A stretch of 64,000 nucleotides of DNA. It comes from Bacterioplanes sanyensis. GTDB lineage: Bacteria; Pseudomonadota; Gammaproteobacteria; Pseudomonadales; Oceanobacteraceae. The stretch spans positions 180,822 through 244,821 of the forward strand of contig NZ_BMYY01000001.1 in assembly GCF_014652515.1 (NCBI RefSeq). The letters run 5' to 3'. Below are positions 8,267 through 16,004 of this stretch, piece by piece (position 1 is the stretch's first letter; each line of letters starts with the position of its first letter). Position numbers and translations under genes: made by a program. Below the pieces are notes generated by a model. The model was given only the letters and a program-made list of their open reading frames with translations, did not search any database and was not told where the DNA came from.

Positions 8267-8308
8267 GACATTGAGGCTCAGACGTTGAGGCTCAGACATT
8301 GAGGTTTG
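8267..8308. repeat. 14-bp tandem repeat, three copies
   Basis: GACATTGAGGCTCA, GACGTTGAGGCTCA and GACATTGAGGTTTG follow each other without a gap, between the VOC gene stop and the tpm start. The third copy is partly diverged. Confidence 0.85.
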
Positions 8309-8374
8309 GGCGCTGGCCAGCGAGCGTATTTTGCGCTAGCTTGGCTGGCCCTTACTGATTTGTTGAGTAGTAAC

Positions 8375-9034
8375 GTGGAAGCGCAATTTTGGATCGACAA
8401 ATGGCAAAAGATGGAAATCGGTTTTCATCTGGATGAAGTTAATAAAGTGCTGCTGAAATACTGGCCAACGCTGAACACCCGGCCACCGCAGCGCGTTTTA
8501 GTGCCACTGTGTGGCAAGTCGTTGGATGTGTTGTGGCTGCGCCAGCAAGGGCATTCGGTGGTGGGCATCGAGTTAAGCGACATCGCCCTGACAGAGCTGG
8601 CCACCCTGATGACCACCGAGCTGGGCATTGAGCTCAGTTGTGAGCAGCGCGAGCAGGGCAAGGTGTATCAGGGCGAGGGCGTCAACTTGATTGCCGGTGA
8701 CTTTTTTGACCAGCCCGCCCTTGGCCCCATCGATTGGGTTTATGATCGCGCGGCCTTGGTGGCCTTGCCCGAAAACATGCGCCGCGACTACGCCCGCCAG
8801 CTGCGCCATATCAGCGGCAGTGCGCCACAGTTTTTGATTACCCTTGATTATCGACAAGCTCAGATGAGCGGTCCGCCGTTTGCCATCAGTGACGAAGAAG
8901 TGCAGCAGCATTACAGCAGTCATTACCATATTGAACTGCTGGAAAGCCGTGAGCTGATTGAGCAAGAGCCGCGTTTTCGTGAGCGTGGCCTGGATTCGTT
9001 TGTGCAGCGCGCTTATAAGCTGATGCCGCGTTAG
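8375..9034 (+). CDS. tpm: Thiopurine S-methyltransferase
   Basis: 219 residues, the usual length for bacterial Tpm. It transfers the SAM methyl group to thiols, and in bacteria is linked to selenite/tellurite methylation. The opening MEAQFWIDKWQKMEIGFHLD and the SAM-binding VLVPLCGKSLDVLWL (about residue 40) are diagnostic, as is WVYDRAALVALPENMRRDY (about 122). Start chosen at GTG 8375, because the family starts a few residues before FW..KW; the open frame continues upstream into the tandem repeat, which I do not believe is coding. The TAG stop is the first three bases of a TAGTGTCCTGA motif that also covers three other stops in the window. Confidence 0.92.
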   Translation: MEAQFWIDKWQKMEIGFHLDEVNKVLLKYWPTLNTRPPQRVLVPLCGKSLDVLWLRQQGHSVVGIELSDIALTELATLMTTELGIELSCEQREQGKVYQGEGVNLIAGDFFDQPALGPIDWVYDRAALVALPENMRRDYARQLRHISGSAPQFLITLDYRQAQMSGPPFAISDEEVQQHYSSHYHIELLESRELIEQEPRFRERGLDSFVQRAYKLMPR

Positions 9035-9050
9035 TGTCCTGAGTTAGAAG
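9032..9050 (+). repeat. Stop-embedded TAGTGTCCTGA motif, site 1
   Basis: TAGTGTCCTGAGTTAGAA starts on the tpm stop codon. The second half is a weak inverted copy of the first. Compare 60269, 58773 and 45110. Confidence 0.7.
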
Positions 9051-9146
9051 TGCGCATGCTGTCAGCGTGCCATCCAAGTTCTCTGGCAAGGCGTGTCTCT
9101 CGGCCAATGGTCCCATTGGCAAGAGGCAGAACGCAGCCAGAGGGCA

Positions 9147-9857
9147 CTAAGCCTCTAGCCGCAATACGCAGATTGTGTGCGGCTCTGGGTAATGCCATAC
9201 CAGGTTGAAATCCCATAACCGCACGCCGTATTCGCGCTCGGGCCCAGGTTGTTGATAAGCCGGTTTGGGATCTTGTGCCAGGCATTGCTCAATCACGGCC
9301 ATTACCGGTTGCTGCAGGCGCTGCTCAGCACTCAGGGCTTGCGCTTTGGCCGTGGGGCTAAAGCGCACCTCAATGTCGGCAGGCGGCATCGGCGCGATGT
9401 GATTGTGAGCCTCTTCTACCTGATCGGCGTAAGGCACATAGGGGCGAATATCGACAATCGGCGTGCCATCGAGCAAATCCAGCCCACTTACCACCAATAC
9501 ACCGGGCTCCACTGCGACCAACTCCACCACGCTAAGGCCAAGATTATTGGGCCTGTGAGTGGCGCGTGAGGCAAATACCCCCAATTTTTGATTGCCACCT
9601 AAGCGCGGCGGGCGTACCTGCAAATGCGGTTTGTCGGCTTGGGTCAGAGTTTGGTGAAAGACAAAGGTCAGCCACAAATGGCTGACTTGCTCCAAGCCGG
9701 CCACGGCTTTGGGGTCATCGTAGGGGGGCAGCAATTGCAATCTGCCCTGGACCGCCGGAGCCAATCTGGGTTGGCGCGGAATGGCGAACTTCTCACGGAA
9801 CGGTGTGTTAGCAATAGCGATGGGGTGAAGCGCATAGGACGGTGCATCTGACAGCAA
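9147..9857 (-). CDS. trmO: tRNA (N6-threonylcarbamoyladenosine37-N6)-methyltransferase TrmO
   Basis: 236 residues, TsaA/TrmO family, which methylates t6A37 in tRNA-Thr using SAM. Family hallmarks: HPIAIANTPFREKFAIPRQP at the N-terminus, GLEQVSHLWLTFVFHQ, and FASRATHRPNNLGLSVVEL (about residue 115). The C-terminal domain includes GTPIVDIRPYVPYAD. No ATG lies at a suitable place; I choose TTG 9857 because AGGTGG sits five bases upstream and the conserved domain begins about 10 residues later. GTG at 9866 or 9863 is an alternative. The upstream extension to 10022 overlaps the fadL promoter region and looks non-coding. Confidence 0.85.
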   Translation of the reverse strand: MLSDAPSYALHPIAIANTPFREKFAIPRQPRLAPAVQGRLQLLPPYDDPKAVAGLEQVSHLWLTFVFHQTLTQADKPHLQVRPPRLGGNQKLGVFASRATHRPNNLGLSVVELVAVEPGVLVVSGLDLLDGTPIVDIRPYVPYADQVEEAHNHIAPMPPADIEVRFSPTAKAQALSAEQRLQQPVMAVIEQCLAQDPKPAYQQPGPEREYGVRLWDFNLVWHYPEPHTICVLRLEA

Positions 9858-10106
9858 AATAACCACCTGATAAACGGCACGGTGTCGGCCTTTAAGAAAA
9901 ATCCGGCCCAGTATACCAGCCTGCTCAACGAAGGTTTTTGTTGCCTTTGGCTCACTGCTTTGTTTCCCGATGTTACCGGTTTGGCACAAATTGTTACAAA
10001 TTGGCCTGATGCTGGCTGGCATACTCCGGCCGTTTTTCTCTTTGGTGCGTCAGTGTCTGTACAGCGACCGGCACCCAATAAACATAACAGTAAGGAAAAC
10101 CCTCAA

Positions 10107-11699
10107 ATGTTGAAGCAAGCGTCTGTGTTAGCAACGGCGGTCGCTCTGGCCAGCCAGGCCATGGCCTCCGGTTATAAAATCAATGAGCAAAGCGCCAGCG
10201 GCGTCGGTAACGCCTATGCCGGTCGTGCAGCCGTGGCCGAAGACGCCTCGGTGGTGTTTTATAACCCCGCCGGTATGACTCGTCTTAAGCGCCCAGAGTT
10301 AAGTGTGGGTGTGACGTACATTGATGTGAACGGCAGTTTTGAGGGCGAGCGCTTAAACAGTGCCGGTATTTCCAGCGATTTTGAACCCGGCGCTTACGGT
10401 GATGGCGGCGATTTTGTGCCGAATCCGACCATTCCTTTTATGTACTACGTGCGCCCGCTGGATGACAAAGCGGCGATTGGCCTGGGCATTTTTGCGCCAT
10501 TTGGTACCCACACTGATTACGAATCCAATGCGCTGGTGGGTGGTTTTGCCGATGAAACCAAGCTCACCACCATCGACATTCAGCCGACCTTTGCTTACCA
10601 GCTGACCGACACTCTTTCTATTGGTGTGGGCATCGACATCGTATTTGCAGAAGGCCTGCTGTCTAAGCAGCTCGACACTGTGCCGTTCGTGCCAGACGCG
10701 TATGTGCAAGGTGCGCAAATGCAGCTGAATAACAGCGGCCTGGACCCGAACTCAGCAGCCTTTATTCAGCAGCAGGCCAAAATTGATGCCATTTCTGGCC
10801 TCAATGACCCCAGCTACATGGGCTACGACAACAAGTTTGAAGTGGAAGGCGATGACCGCGGTTATGGCTGGAACTTCGGCGTGATGTGGGACATCAGCCC
10901 AGCCACCACCTTTGGCTTTGCCTATCGCTCAGAAATTGACCTTGATTTAGAAGGCACCGCCGAGTTTAAGCAAAACCAAGGCGTGCAGGTGTTTGCGCCT
11001 GAGCTGAAAGGCCATCCGTTACTCGATGCCGACAATAACGGCGTGGTGCTGGCGGACGCGGCTATTGCCGCCAAAAATGGCGAGCTGTTTGGTTTGAGCG
11101 ACGCTGAGCTGGTGCAAACCGTGCAAGGTTTTAGCGGCGAAGTAAAAGATCAAGACGCACGCGTGCCTTTGACTACGCCGCGCTCTGCCACCTTTAGCTT
11201 GGCGCACCGCATTAACGACCGCGTGCAATTGCAAGGCGGCGCGACTTGGACGGACTGGTCGGTATTTAAATACTTCGACGTGATCGCCACTCGCTCAGGC
11301 ATCATTGATGACATCAGCGGTCTGGGCGAAAACTACATTGGCCACATCGTAGAAAAATGGCACGACACTTGGTCTTATGCGTTGGGCGCTAGCTACCAGG
11401 TGAACCACAACTGGCTGCTGCGTGCTGGCTATGCCTTTGATGAGTCGCCAGTGGCCGAGCAACACCGCACGGCGCGCGTGCCTGACAACGACCGTCAGTG
11501 GCTGACCGCCGGTGCAAAATACAAGGTCAATGACGACATCAGTTTTGATCTGGGCTTGGCCTACTTGCTGATTGATGAGTCGGATTTGAACGAGTACGAC
11601 TACGACCTAGACGACAAGGTTAAAGGTCTGCAAAACGCGACCGGCACCTACGATATGGATGCCCTGGGCGTGTCATTGCAAATGAACTACCGCATGTAA
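10107..11699 (+). CDS. fadL: Outer-membrane long-chain fatty acid transporter FadL
   Basis: 530 residues, larger than the E. coli protein. OmpP1/FadL/TodX-family 14-strand barrel importing long-chain fatty acids or hydrocarbons. Signal peptide MLKQASVLATAVALASQAMA; the mature N-terminus SGYKINEQSASGVGNAYAGR is the family plug with the NPA-type motif VVFYNPAGMTRL. The C-terminus alternates hydrophobic residues as a barrel strand (VSLQMNYRM). Start ATG 10107 has AAGGA upstream; the frame is open to 9882 but that part crosses the trmO promoter. Likely monocistronic, closed by the terminator at 11730. Confidence 0.93.
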   Translation: MLKQASVLATAVALASQAMASGYKINEQSASGVGNAYAGRAAVAEDASVVFYNPAGMTRLKRPELSVGVTYIDVNGSFEGERLNSAGISSDFEPGAYGDGGDFVPNPTIPFMYYVRPLDDKAAIGLGIFAPFGTHTDYESNALVGGFADETKLTTIDIQPTFAYQLTDTLSIGVGIDIVFAEGLLSKQLDTVPFVPDAYVQGAQMQLNNSGLDPNSAAFIQQQAKIDAISGLNDPSYMGYDNKFEVEGDDRGYGWNFGVMWDISPATTFGFAYRSEIDLDLEGTAEFKQNQGVQVFAPELKGHPLLDADNNGVVLADAAIAAKNGELFGLSDAELVQTVQGFSGEVKDQDARVPLTTPRSATFSLAHRINDRVQLQGGATWTDWSVFKYFDVIATRSGIIDDISGLGENYIGHIVEKWHDTWSYALGASYQVNHNWLLRAGYAFDESPVAEQHRTARVPDNDRQWLTAGAKYKVNDDISFDLGLAYLLIDESDLNEYDYDLDDKVKGLQNATGTYDMDALGVSLQMNYRM

Positions 11700-11729
11700 T
11701 GGCAGCGGCTTCGACGTAAACAGTGAGTG

Positions 11730-11757
11730 AAAAAACCGGGCTTTGCCCGGTTTTTTT
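11730..11757 (+). terminator. Rho-independent terminator of fadL
   Basis: AACCGGGC and GCCCGGTT arms with a short TTT-containing loop, followed by a T run, 30 bp after the fadL stop. Confidence 0.9.
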
Positions 11758-11791
11758 GTGCGTTTATAACGTCGACATAAAAAGCAGGCAT

Positions 11792-11826
11792 AAAAAAAGC
11801 CGCTGCATTTCTGCAGCGGCTTTTTT
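11792..11826 (-). terminator. Rho-independent terminator downstream of tRNA-Ser
   Basis: AAAAAAGCCGCTGCA and TGCAGCGGCTTTTTT form a 15-bp stem with a small loop. It lies 6 bp past the 3' end of the minus-strand tRNA gene and is symmetric enough to work both ways. Confidence 0.85.
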
Positions 11827-11831
11827 GAATA

Positions 11832-11922
11832 TGGCGGAGGGATAGGGATTCGAACCCTAGATAGGCTATTAACCTATGCCGGTTTTCAAGACCGGTGCTT
11901 TCAACCGCTCAGCCATCCCTCC
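11832..11922 (-). tRNA. tRNA-Ser (anticodon UGA), CCA encoded
   Basis: The minus strand starts GGAGGGATGGCTGAGCGG, with the acceptor stem GGAGGGA/TCCCTCC closed at the other end and followed by genome-encoded CCA. The anticodon loop is CTTGAAA with anticodon TGA. A long variable arm (GCATAGGTTAATAGCCTATC) marks it as class II, and GGTTCGAATCC is the T loop. 91 nt including CCA. Confidence 0.97.
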
Positions 11923-11991
11923 AAGCGGCGCGTACTTTACTACAACCAGAATAAAAGTAAAGAGCCGCGCTTCAAAAGTATTGGGTGCGCT

Positions 11992-13362
11992 TTAGGCGTC
12001 GCTGTTTTCTGTGCTGGTATTTTGAGCAGCAATGGCCTCGCCCAGCGCCTCATCGGCAACCTGCTCAAGCCATGCCAAGTCTACGCTTTGGTGCGCTTCG
12101 CAAATAAACCAAGGCTCGCGAGAATCTGGCTCCAGCATAATGCCTTTGGCAATTAAACGGTGGGCAAAGGCGGTGTACAGCTCGCTGTTGGTTTGCTTCC
12201 AATCGCGATAATTGTGCGGCACATCTTGATCGGCACGGGTATTAAAGTGAATGCCAAACATCGAATCTGGGCCAGCGAATTTATGCTCGATGCCATGCTT
12301 GCTAAACACCCGCGACAGCACTTGCTGAATGGCCGCACCGGTTTGATGAATGGTGGCCAGGGCGTCTGTGTCTTTTAACACGCTTAAGGTGGCCTTAGCC
12401 GCGGCCAGGGCGATCATATTGGCGGTGTAAGTACCGCCGTGGGTGACGCCGCCTGTGCCGGAGTGAATGGTGTTCATGACATCAGCGCGGCCACCAAACG
12501 CCGCCACCGGGTAGCCGTTGCCCATGGCTTTGGCGAAGGTGGTGAGGTCGGCATAAATGCCATACAGCTGTTGCGCGCCACCTTTAGCAACGCGAAAGCC
12601 CGTTTTGACTTCATCAATAATCAGCAGGGCGCCGTGGGCATCGCACTGATCGCGCAGGGCTTGCATATAAGCCTGGCTGGCGGCGATGGAGCCACAGTTG
12701 CCCATGATGGGTTCAATCACAATGGCGGCGATGTCATGGCCGACGCGCTTGAATACATCAATCAGGGCGGCTTCGTCGTTGAGCGAGATGGTTTCTAAAT
12801 GCTCGCGGCTGGCTTCGGGAATGCCAATGCCAAAGGCTTTGATCTCTGGCGCGCTGTCGCCTTGTGGTTGCCAGTTATCGACATCTGGCTTCCACATCAT
12901 TTCGTCATACAAGCCATGAAAGCCGCCTTCGACCACTACGATTTTATTGCGGCCGGTAAAGCCCCGTGCGGTGCGCACGGCGCCTAACACCGCTTCGGTA
13001 CCGGAGTTGGCAAAACGCATTTTTTCGATTTGCGGGCACAGGCTTTTCACCAGTTCGATGACTTCTGCATCCAGGCCCGTTGAAAAGCCAGACATGGTGC
13101 CGATGTTGGTGATGGCGTCGATCACGGCGTTGTCGATGCGGGCATCGCGATAGCCCAAAATGATCGGCCCATACGCCAGGCGAAAATCAACAAACTCTTG
13201 GCCGTCGACATCGGTTAGCCGACAGCCCTTCAGCGATTCAACAAACACCGTGTTGTCATCGCCCCAGTAGCGATAACTGTCGGCAACGCCCATCGGCATA
13301 TGAGTGTGAGCGGTCGCTAACAGGGCGTCGCGTTTTGGCTTGGGGGTATCGGCTGTGGTCAT
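11992..13362 (-). CDS. Class III PLP-dependent aminotransferase (GSAM-like)
   Basis: 456 residues. Fold type I aminotransferase related to glutamate-1-semialdehyde aminomutase and to omega-transaminases. Visible: FANSGTEAVLGAVRTARGFT (cofactor phosphate site, about residue 125), FHGLYD, IIDEVKTGFR (PLP-binding Asp, about 247) and the Schiff-base Lys in TTFAKAMGNGYPVAA (about 275). The HemL family motif is relaxed and no haem genes are near, so it is probably not the tetrapyrrole enzyme; substrate unknown. Start ATG 13362 follows GAGACG; a GTG at 13383 would add seven residues. A gene of its own with no partner in the same direction. Confidence 0.87.
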   Translation of the reverse strand: MTTADTPKPKRDALLATAHTHMPMGVADSYRYWGDDNTVFVESLKGCRLTDVDGQEFVDFRLAYGPIILGYRDARIDNAVIDAITNIGTMSGFSTGLDAEVIELVKSLCPQIEKMRFANSGTEAVLGAVRTARGFTGRNKIVVVEGGFHGLYDEMMWKPDVDNWQPQGDSAPEIKAFGIGIPEASREHLETISLNDEAALIDVFKRVGHDIAAIVIEPIMGNCGSIAASQAYMQALRDQCDAHGALLIIDEVKTGFRVAKGGAQQLYGIYADLTTFAKAMGNGYPVAAFGGRADVMNTIHSGTGGVTHGGTYTANMIALAAAKATLSVLKDTDALATIHQTGAAIQQVLSRVFSKHGIEHKFAGPDSMFGIHFNTRADQDVPHNYRDWKQTNSELYTAFAHRLIAKGIMLEPDSREPWFICEAHQSVDLAWLEQVADEALGEAIAAQNTSTENSDA

Positions 13363-13689
13363 GGCATCGTCTCTGAGCGGCACGAGTGGGTAAAAAAATA
13401 AGGCGCGATGATACGCGTTGGTGGCGGCGATTCAAATGTCGCTAAGCATGGCTTGGCAGGAATGTGACTTCGCTACTATTTGCTATTAGGGAGAATCTAA
13501 AAAGGCCTGCTCGGTAGCGAAATGAAACCGAGCAGGCAAAGGCGGGAACAGGAGGAGTTACCGCGCGAGGAGGAAAGGGGGAGTCCGTTATATGAGAGCC
13601 GGCCAGTGGCACGGCTCTGGGTTAAATGCTCGACAGCCTGCTTAGTTGGCTGCCTGTTTAGTTGGAGGCCTGATTAATTGGCAGCCTAC
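13363..13689. other. Intergenic region with terminator and tandem repeat
   Basis: No gene seen. It contains the promoter side of the aminotransferase, the terminator hairpin at 13505-13537, a purine-rich stretch AGGAGGAAAGGGGGAG near 13566, and most of the 16-bp tandem repeat running into the ccoG stop. Confidence 0.6.
13505..13537 (-). terminator. Rho-independent terminator of the first ccoG gene
   Basis: GCCTGCTCGGT and ACCGAGCAGGC are perfect 11-base arms around an 11-base loop. On the minus strand the stem is followed by CCTTTTTAG, so it would end transcription from 13690-15021. Confidence 0.8.
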
Positions 13690-13700
13690 TTAGTTGGAAG
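13637..13700. repeat. Four tandem 16-bp repeats spanning the ccoG stop codon
   Basis: Units at 13637, 13653, 13669 and 13685: CCTGCTTAGTTGGCTG, CCTGTTTAGTTGGAGG, CCTGATTAATTGGCAG and CCTACTTAGTTGGAAG. On the minus strand each reads CCAAYTAA, so the stop codon context of ccoG is repeated four times. The period is not a multiple of three. Confidence 0.9.
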
Positions 13701-15021
13701 CCAAGGTACGGCGATACGGATTCATAAACTTCAACTGCTCGACGGCTTGCTGATCGCCATGCTGAATGCGAATGCTGACTTGCTCATCGGCAAAGTCGAG
13801 GTCGCGTTCAATGGCAATATCGGCACTGCCGCGCGCACCCGGTTGCAAGTGCATTTCACCCAGGCTTTGCTCGCCGTCGAAGATCACCACGGTCACCGCT
13901 TCTTGTTTGCGGTTGTGCACTTTGACGGTGTAGTTGTTTTCCACCGTATCCGACGGTGTTAATTGGTACATGCGCTGGCGATCGCGTTCGCTGCTGATAT
14001 CAATATCAGGCGACATCATCGGCAAGCTCATGGCCAGCACAAAGGCCACGCTGGCGGCGGCGCCATAGCCCCACAAGCGCCAGCGCTGGGCAGCGGTGAG
14101 TTGCTCTTCTGGCTCATAAGCGATCAAACCGGTGGGGCGATTTAAGGTTTCCATAATCGAGTCGCAGGCATCGACGCAGGCAGCACAATCAATGCAGGCA
14201 ATTTGCAAGCCGTCGCGAATATCAATGTTGGTTGGGCACACCTGCACACACACGCCGCAATCAACACAATCGCCCAAGGCTTCGCCGTTGGCGCCTTTTT
14301 TGCCGCGTGGCTCGCCGCGCTCAGCGTTGTAGCGCACGGTGTAGGTTTGGGTATCGAACATCACAGACTGGAAGCGCGAGTATGGGCACATATGAGTGCA
14401 TACGCGCTCACGCAGCCAGCCGGCATTTAAAAAGGTAAGTGAGCCAATAATCACCACCCACGTTGTCGCCACGGCAGAAAAATCCCCTTGTTTAACGTCG
14501 GCCCACCAATGTGCCAGCGGGTAAAAATAGCTCAGCGCCGTAATGGCCGTGGCCAGGGCCAAAGCCGCCCACACCACATACTTAACGCCGCGACGCAGCT
14601 TTTGCAGGCCACTGCCTTTGCCTTGATCTAACTTGCGACGTTGGTTGCGCGAGCCTTCGATTTTTTCTTCCAGCCAGATAAATAAAAACGTCCACACGGT
14701 TTGCGGGCAGCTATAACCACACCACAAACGCCCGGCGTACATAGAAACAAAAAACAGCGCAAAGGCACTGCCGATCATCACCGGCGTTAACAGCAATAAA
14801 TCTTCTGGCCACAACAGCCAGCCAAAAATATGAAACTCTTTTTGATTAATATCGAGAAATACGGCCGGCTCGCCATTCCAGCTGAGCCAAGGAGTCAAAA
14901 AGAAAAATGCCAGTAATGGCCAACTAACAGCACGACGCCAGTTACGGAAGCGACCGGCGAACAAACGCACGCGATGCGGTAGCGGAGCATCGGTGGCAAT
15001 CACACGGGAATTGGATGGCAT
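13690..15021 (-). CDS. ccoG: CcoG/FixG-like 4Fe-4S membrane protein (first paralogue)
   Basis: 443 residues. CcoG proteins are Fe-S membrane oxidoreductases thought to reduce copper for cbb3 oxidase assembly. TM segments near the N-terminus, RLWCGYSCPQTVWTFLF (about residue 100), MCPYSRFQSVMFD, then two ferredoxin clusters CVDCGVCVQVCP and CIDCAACVDACD. The C-terminal domain is an Ig-like FixG_C region. It is isolated from the cco cluster, which has its own ccoG at 52961-54370. Start at ATG 15021, preceded by TGAGG; ATG 15033 has no ribosome site. The last codons lie in a 16-bp tandem repeat. Confidence 0.9.
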   Translation of the reverse strand: MPSNSRVIATDAPLPHRVRLFAGRFRNWRRAVSWPLLAFFFLTPWLSWNGEPAVFLDINQKEFHIFGWLLWPEDLLLLTPVMIGSAFALFFVSMYAGRLWCGYSCPQTVWTFLFIWLEEKIEGSRNQRRKLDQGKGSGLQKLRRGVKYVVWAALALATAITALSYFYPLAHWWADVKQGDFSAVATTWVVIIGSLTFLNAGWLRERVCTHMCPYSRFQSVMFDTQTYTVRYNAERGEPRGKKGANGEALGDCVDCGVCVQVCPTNIDIRDGLQIACIDCAACVDACDSIMETLNRPTGLIAYEPEEQLTAAQRWRLWGYGAAASVAFVLAMSLPMMSPDIDISSERDRQRMYQLTPSDTVENNYTVKVHNRKQEAVTVVIFDGEQSLGEMHLQPGARGSADIAIERDLDFADEQVSIRIQHGDQQAVEQLKFMNPYRRTLASN

Positions 15022-15155
15022 GGCAAGCCTCATTATTTAAATCACGGTATCGCCGCCCTAAGTACATAAAGCGTGCCAGCGATGCCGAGGCCGACTGGCT
15101 GGGCTTGGTGGTGATAGTGAGCATTTACAAGCAGAAGTGTGGCACGGTATATGGG

Positions 15156-15169
15156 CGCGATATATCGCG
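15156..15169. repeat. Perfect 14-bp palindrome CGCGATATATCGCG
   Basis: Fully self-complementary, followed at once by TAGCGCGCTATATCG, a degenerate second palindrome. It could be an operator or a REP-type relic; no regulator can be assigned. Confidence 0.7.
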
Positions 15170-15290
15170 TAGCGCGCTATATCGTGGGTGAATCGGCGGC
15201 GCTTGAGTTGTTTGGCGATGTGGGTCTCAGCCAAAGGTATGGTAGTTGTCGGTGGAGGCGGGTGATGGGAAAGCTTAGCGCGGTCTAGAT

Positions 15291-15975
15291 GCTCTATGCA
15301 CTGCTTGAGGTTATCCCTTTTGCTGGGCGGGCGAGCGACTGAAAGCGCACATCGAGATAGTTGTCGCTAGGCATTTGCTCTCGTAGCTGGGGTCAGAGCT
15401 GAAGCTCTGACCCCGCAAAACAGCGCAGATTTTTTTAAACGCTAAACCCTATGCCCTCCTTAAGGGATCTTATCCCTCACGCCGGGCGGGCGAGCTCCCT
15501 GCTTTGCGCTGCGCAGGCCGTTTCCTTCGTTGTCAATGCTGTGGTCGCCGCAACGCCAACAGCCTGCATCCCGGCAGGATGTTGGCTGGTGCTGCCATCC
15601 GGGCAGCCCCTGCGGGCACAGCCATTGCCAACTCAGGCGGCCTGCTAAGGCGCGGTCAACCTAGACGCGAGAGCGAGCAATCAGCAAAGATGGTGATGAG
15701 CCTTATACAGCCAGTATGTTTCCGCAGGAGACAAGGAGCAGGCACGTTTTTCAGTCAGCTTGCCTGTATTTTCTCAGGGTGGTAGCTTAAATGACCGATA
15801 AGTCAGTGAGTTGGCATTGTCGCGTCAGAAATTTGAGGCACGGATAGCAGGCAAGCACGTTTTCCTAGGAAGAAATGTGCGAGAAAAGAAGATATCCAGT
15901 GTAAATCAATGGTTTGGCAGAAAGAGCGCGAATAGTTCTAGCTGGAAAAACAGGCGTGCACACTATTAAACTGTT
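15291..15975. repeat. Long inverted repeat, copy B
   Basis: Reverse complement of 2206-2900. The best stretches run from the GGGGTCAGAGCT hairpin (15389-15414) through GCAGGCCGTTTCCTTCG and AGGCGGCCTGCTAAGGCGC, and again at the gene-proximal end around ATCCAGTGTAAATCAATGG and TTCTAGCTGG. Similarity stops at CTATTAAACTGTT, three bases into GTTGGGT, 30 bp before the TTG start of the next gene. Only one full GGGATCTTATCCCTCA unit is present here against two in copy A. Confidence 0.8.
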
Positions 15976-16004
15976 GGGTTTACTTAAAAGACAGGGAGGG
16001 ACTC

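Larger units (their letters stand above)
15022..16004. other. Long intergenic region: palindrome and inverted repeat copy B
   Basis: I see no supportable gene. 15022-15290 holds the ccoG promoter side and a perfect palindrome CGCGATATATCGCG at 15156-15169 next to a related GCGCGCTATATCG. 15291-15975 is copy B of the long inverted repeat. 15976-16004 is the leader of the next gene with its ribosome site. Confidence 0.6.

Noticed and set aside
9858-10022. N-terminal extension of TrmO up to 10022
   Set aside because: Residues before the domain match nothing and overlap the fadL leader; a TTG with AGGTGG upstream gives the family length.
9882-10106. N-terminal extension of FadL
   Set aside because: It would place an unrelated 75 residues before a perfect signal peptide, and AAGGA precedes ATG 10107.
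13637-13700. Possible short CRISPR array
   Set aside because: Units follow each other without spacers, are only 16 bp and no cas gene is in the window.
15451-15785. Open frames 15451-15648 and 15504-15785
   Set aside because: Same repeat in the other orientation; frames not kept in copy A and the translated sequence has low complexity.
15780-15975. Full attC site at the end of repeat copy B
   Set aside because: GTTGGGT is a good right box, but no AAC-type left box with a matching palindrome is found within 60-200 bp; the copy A end behaves the same way.
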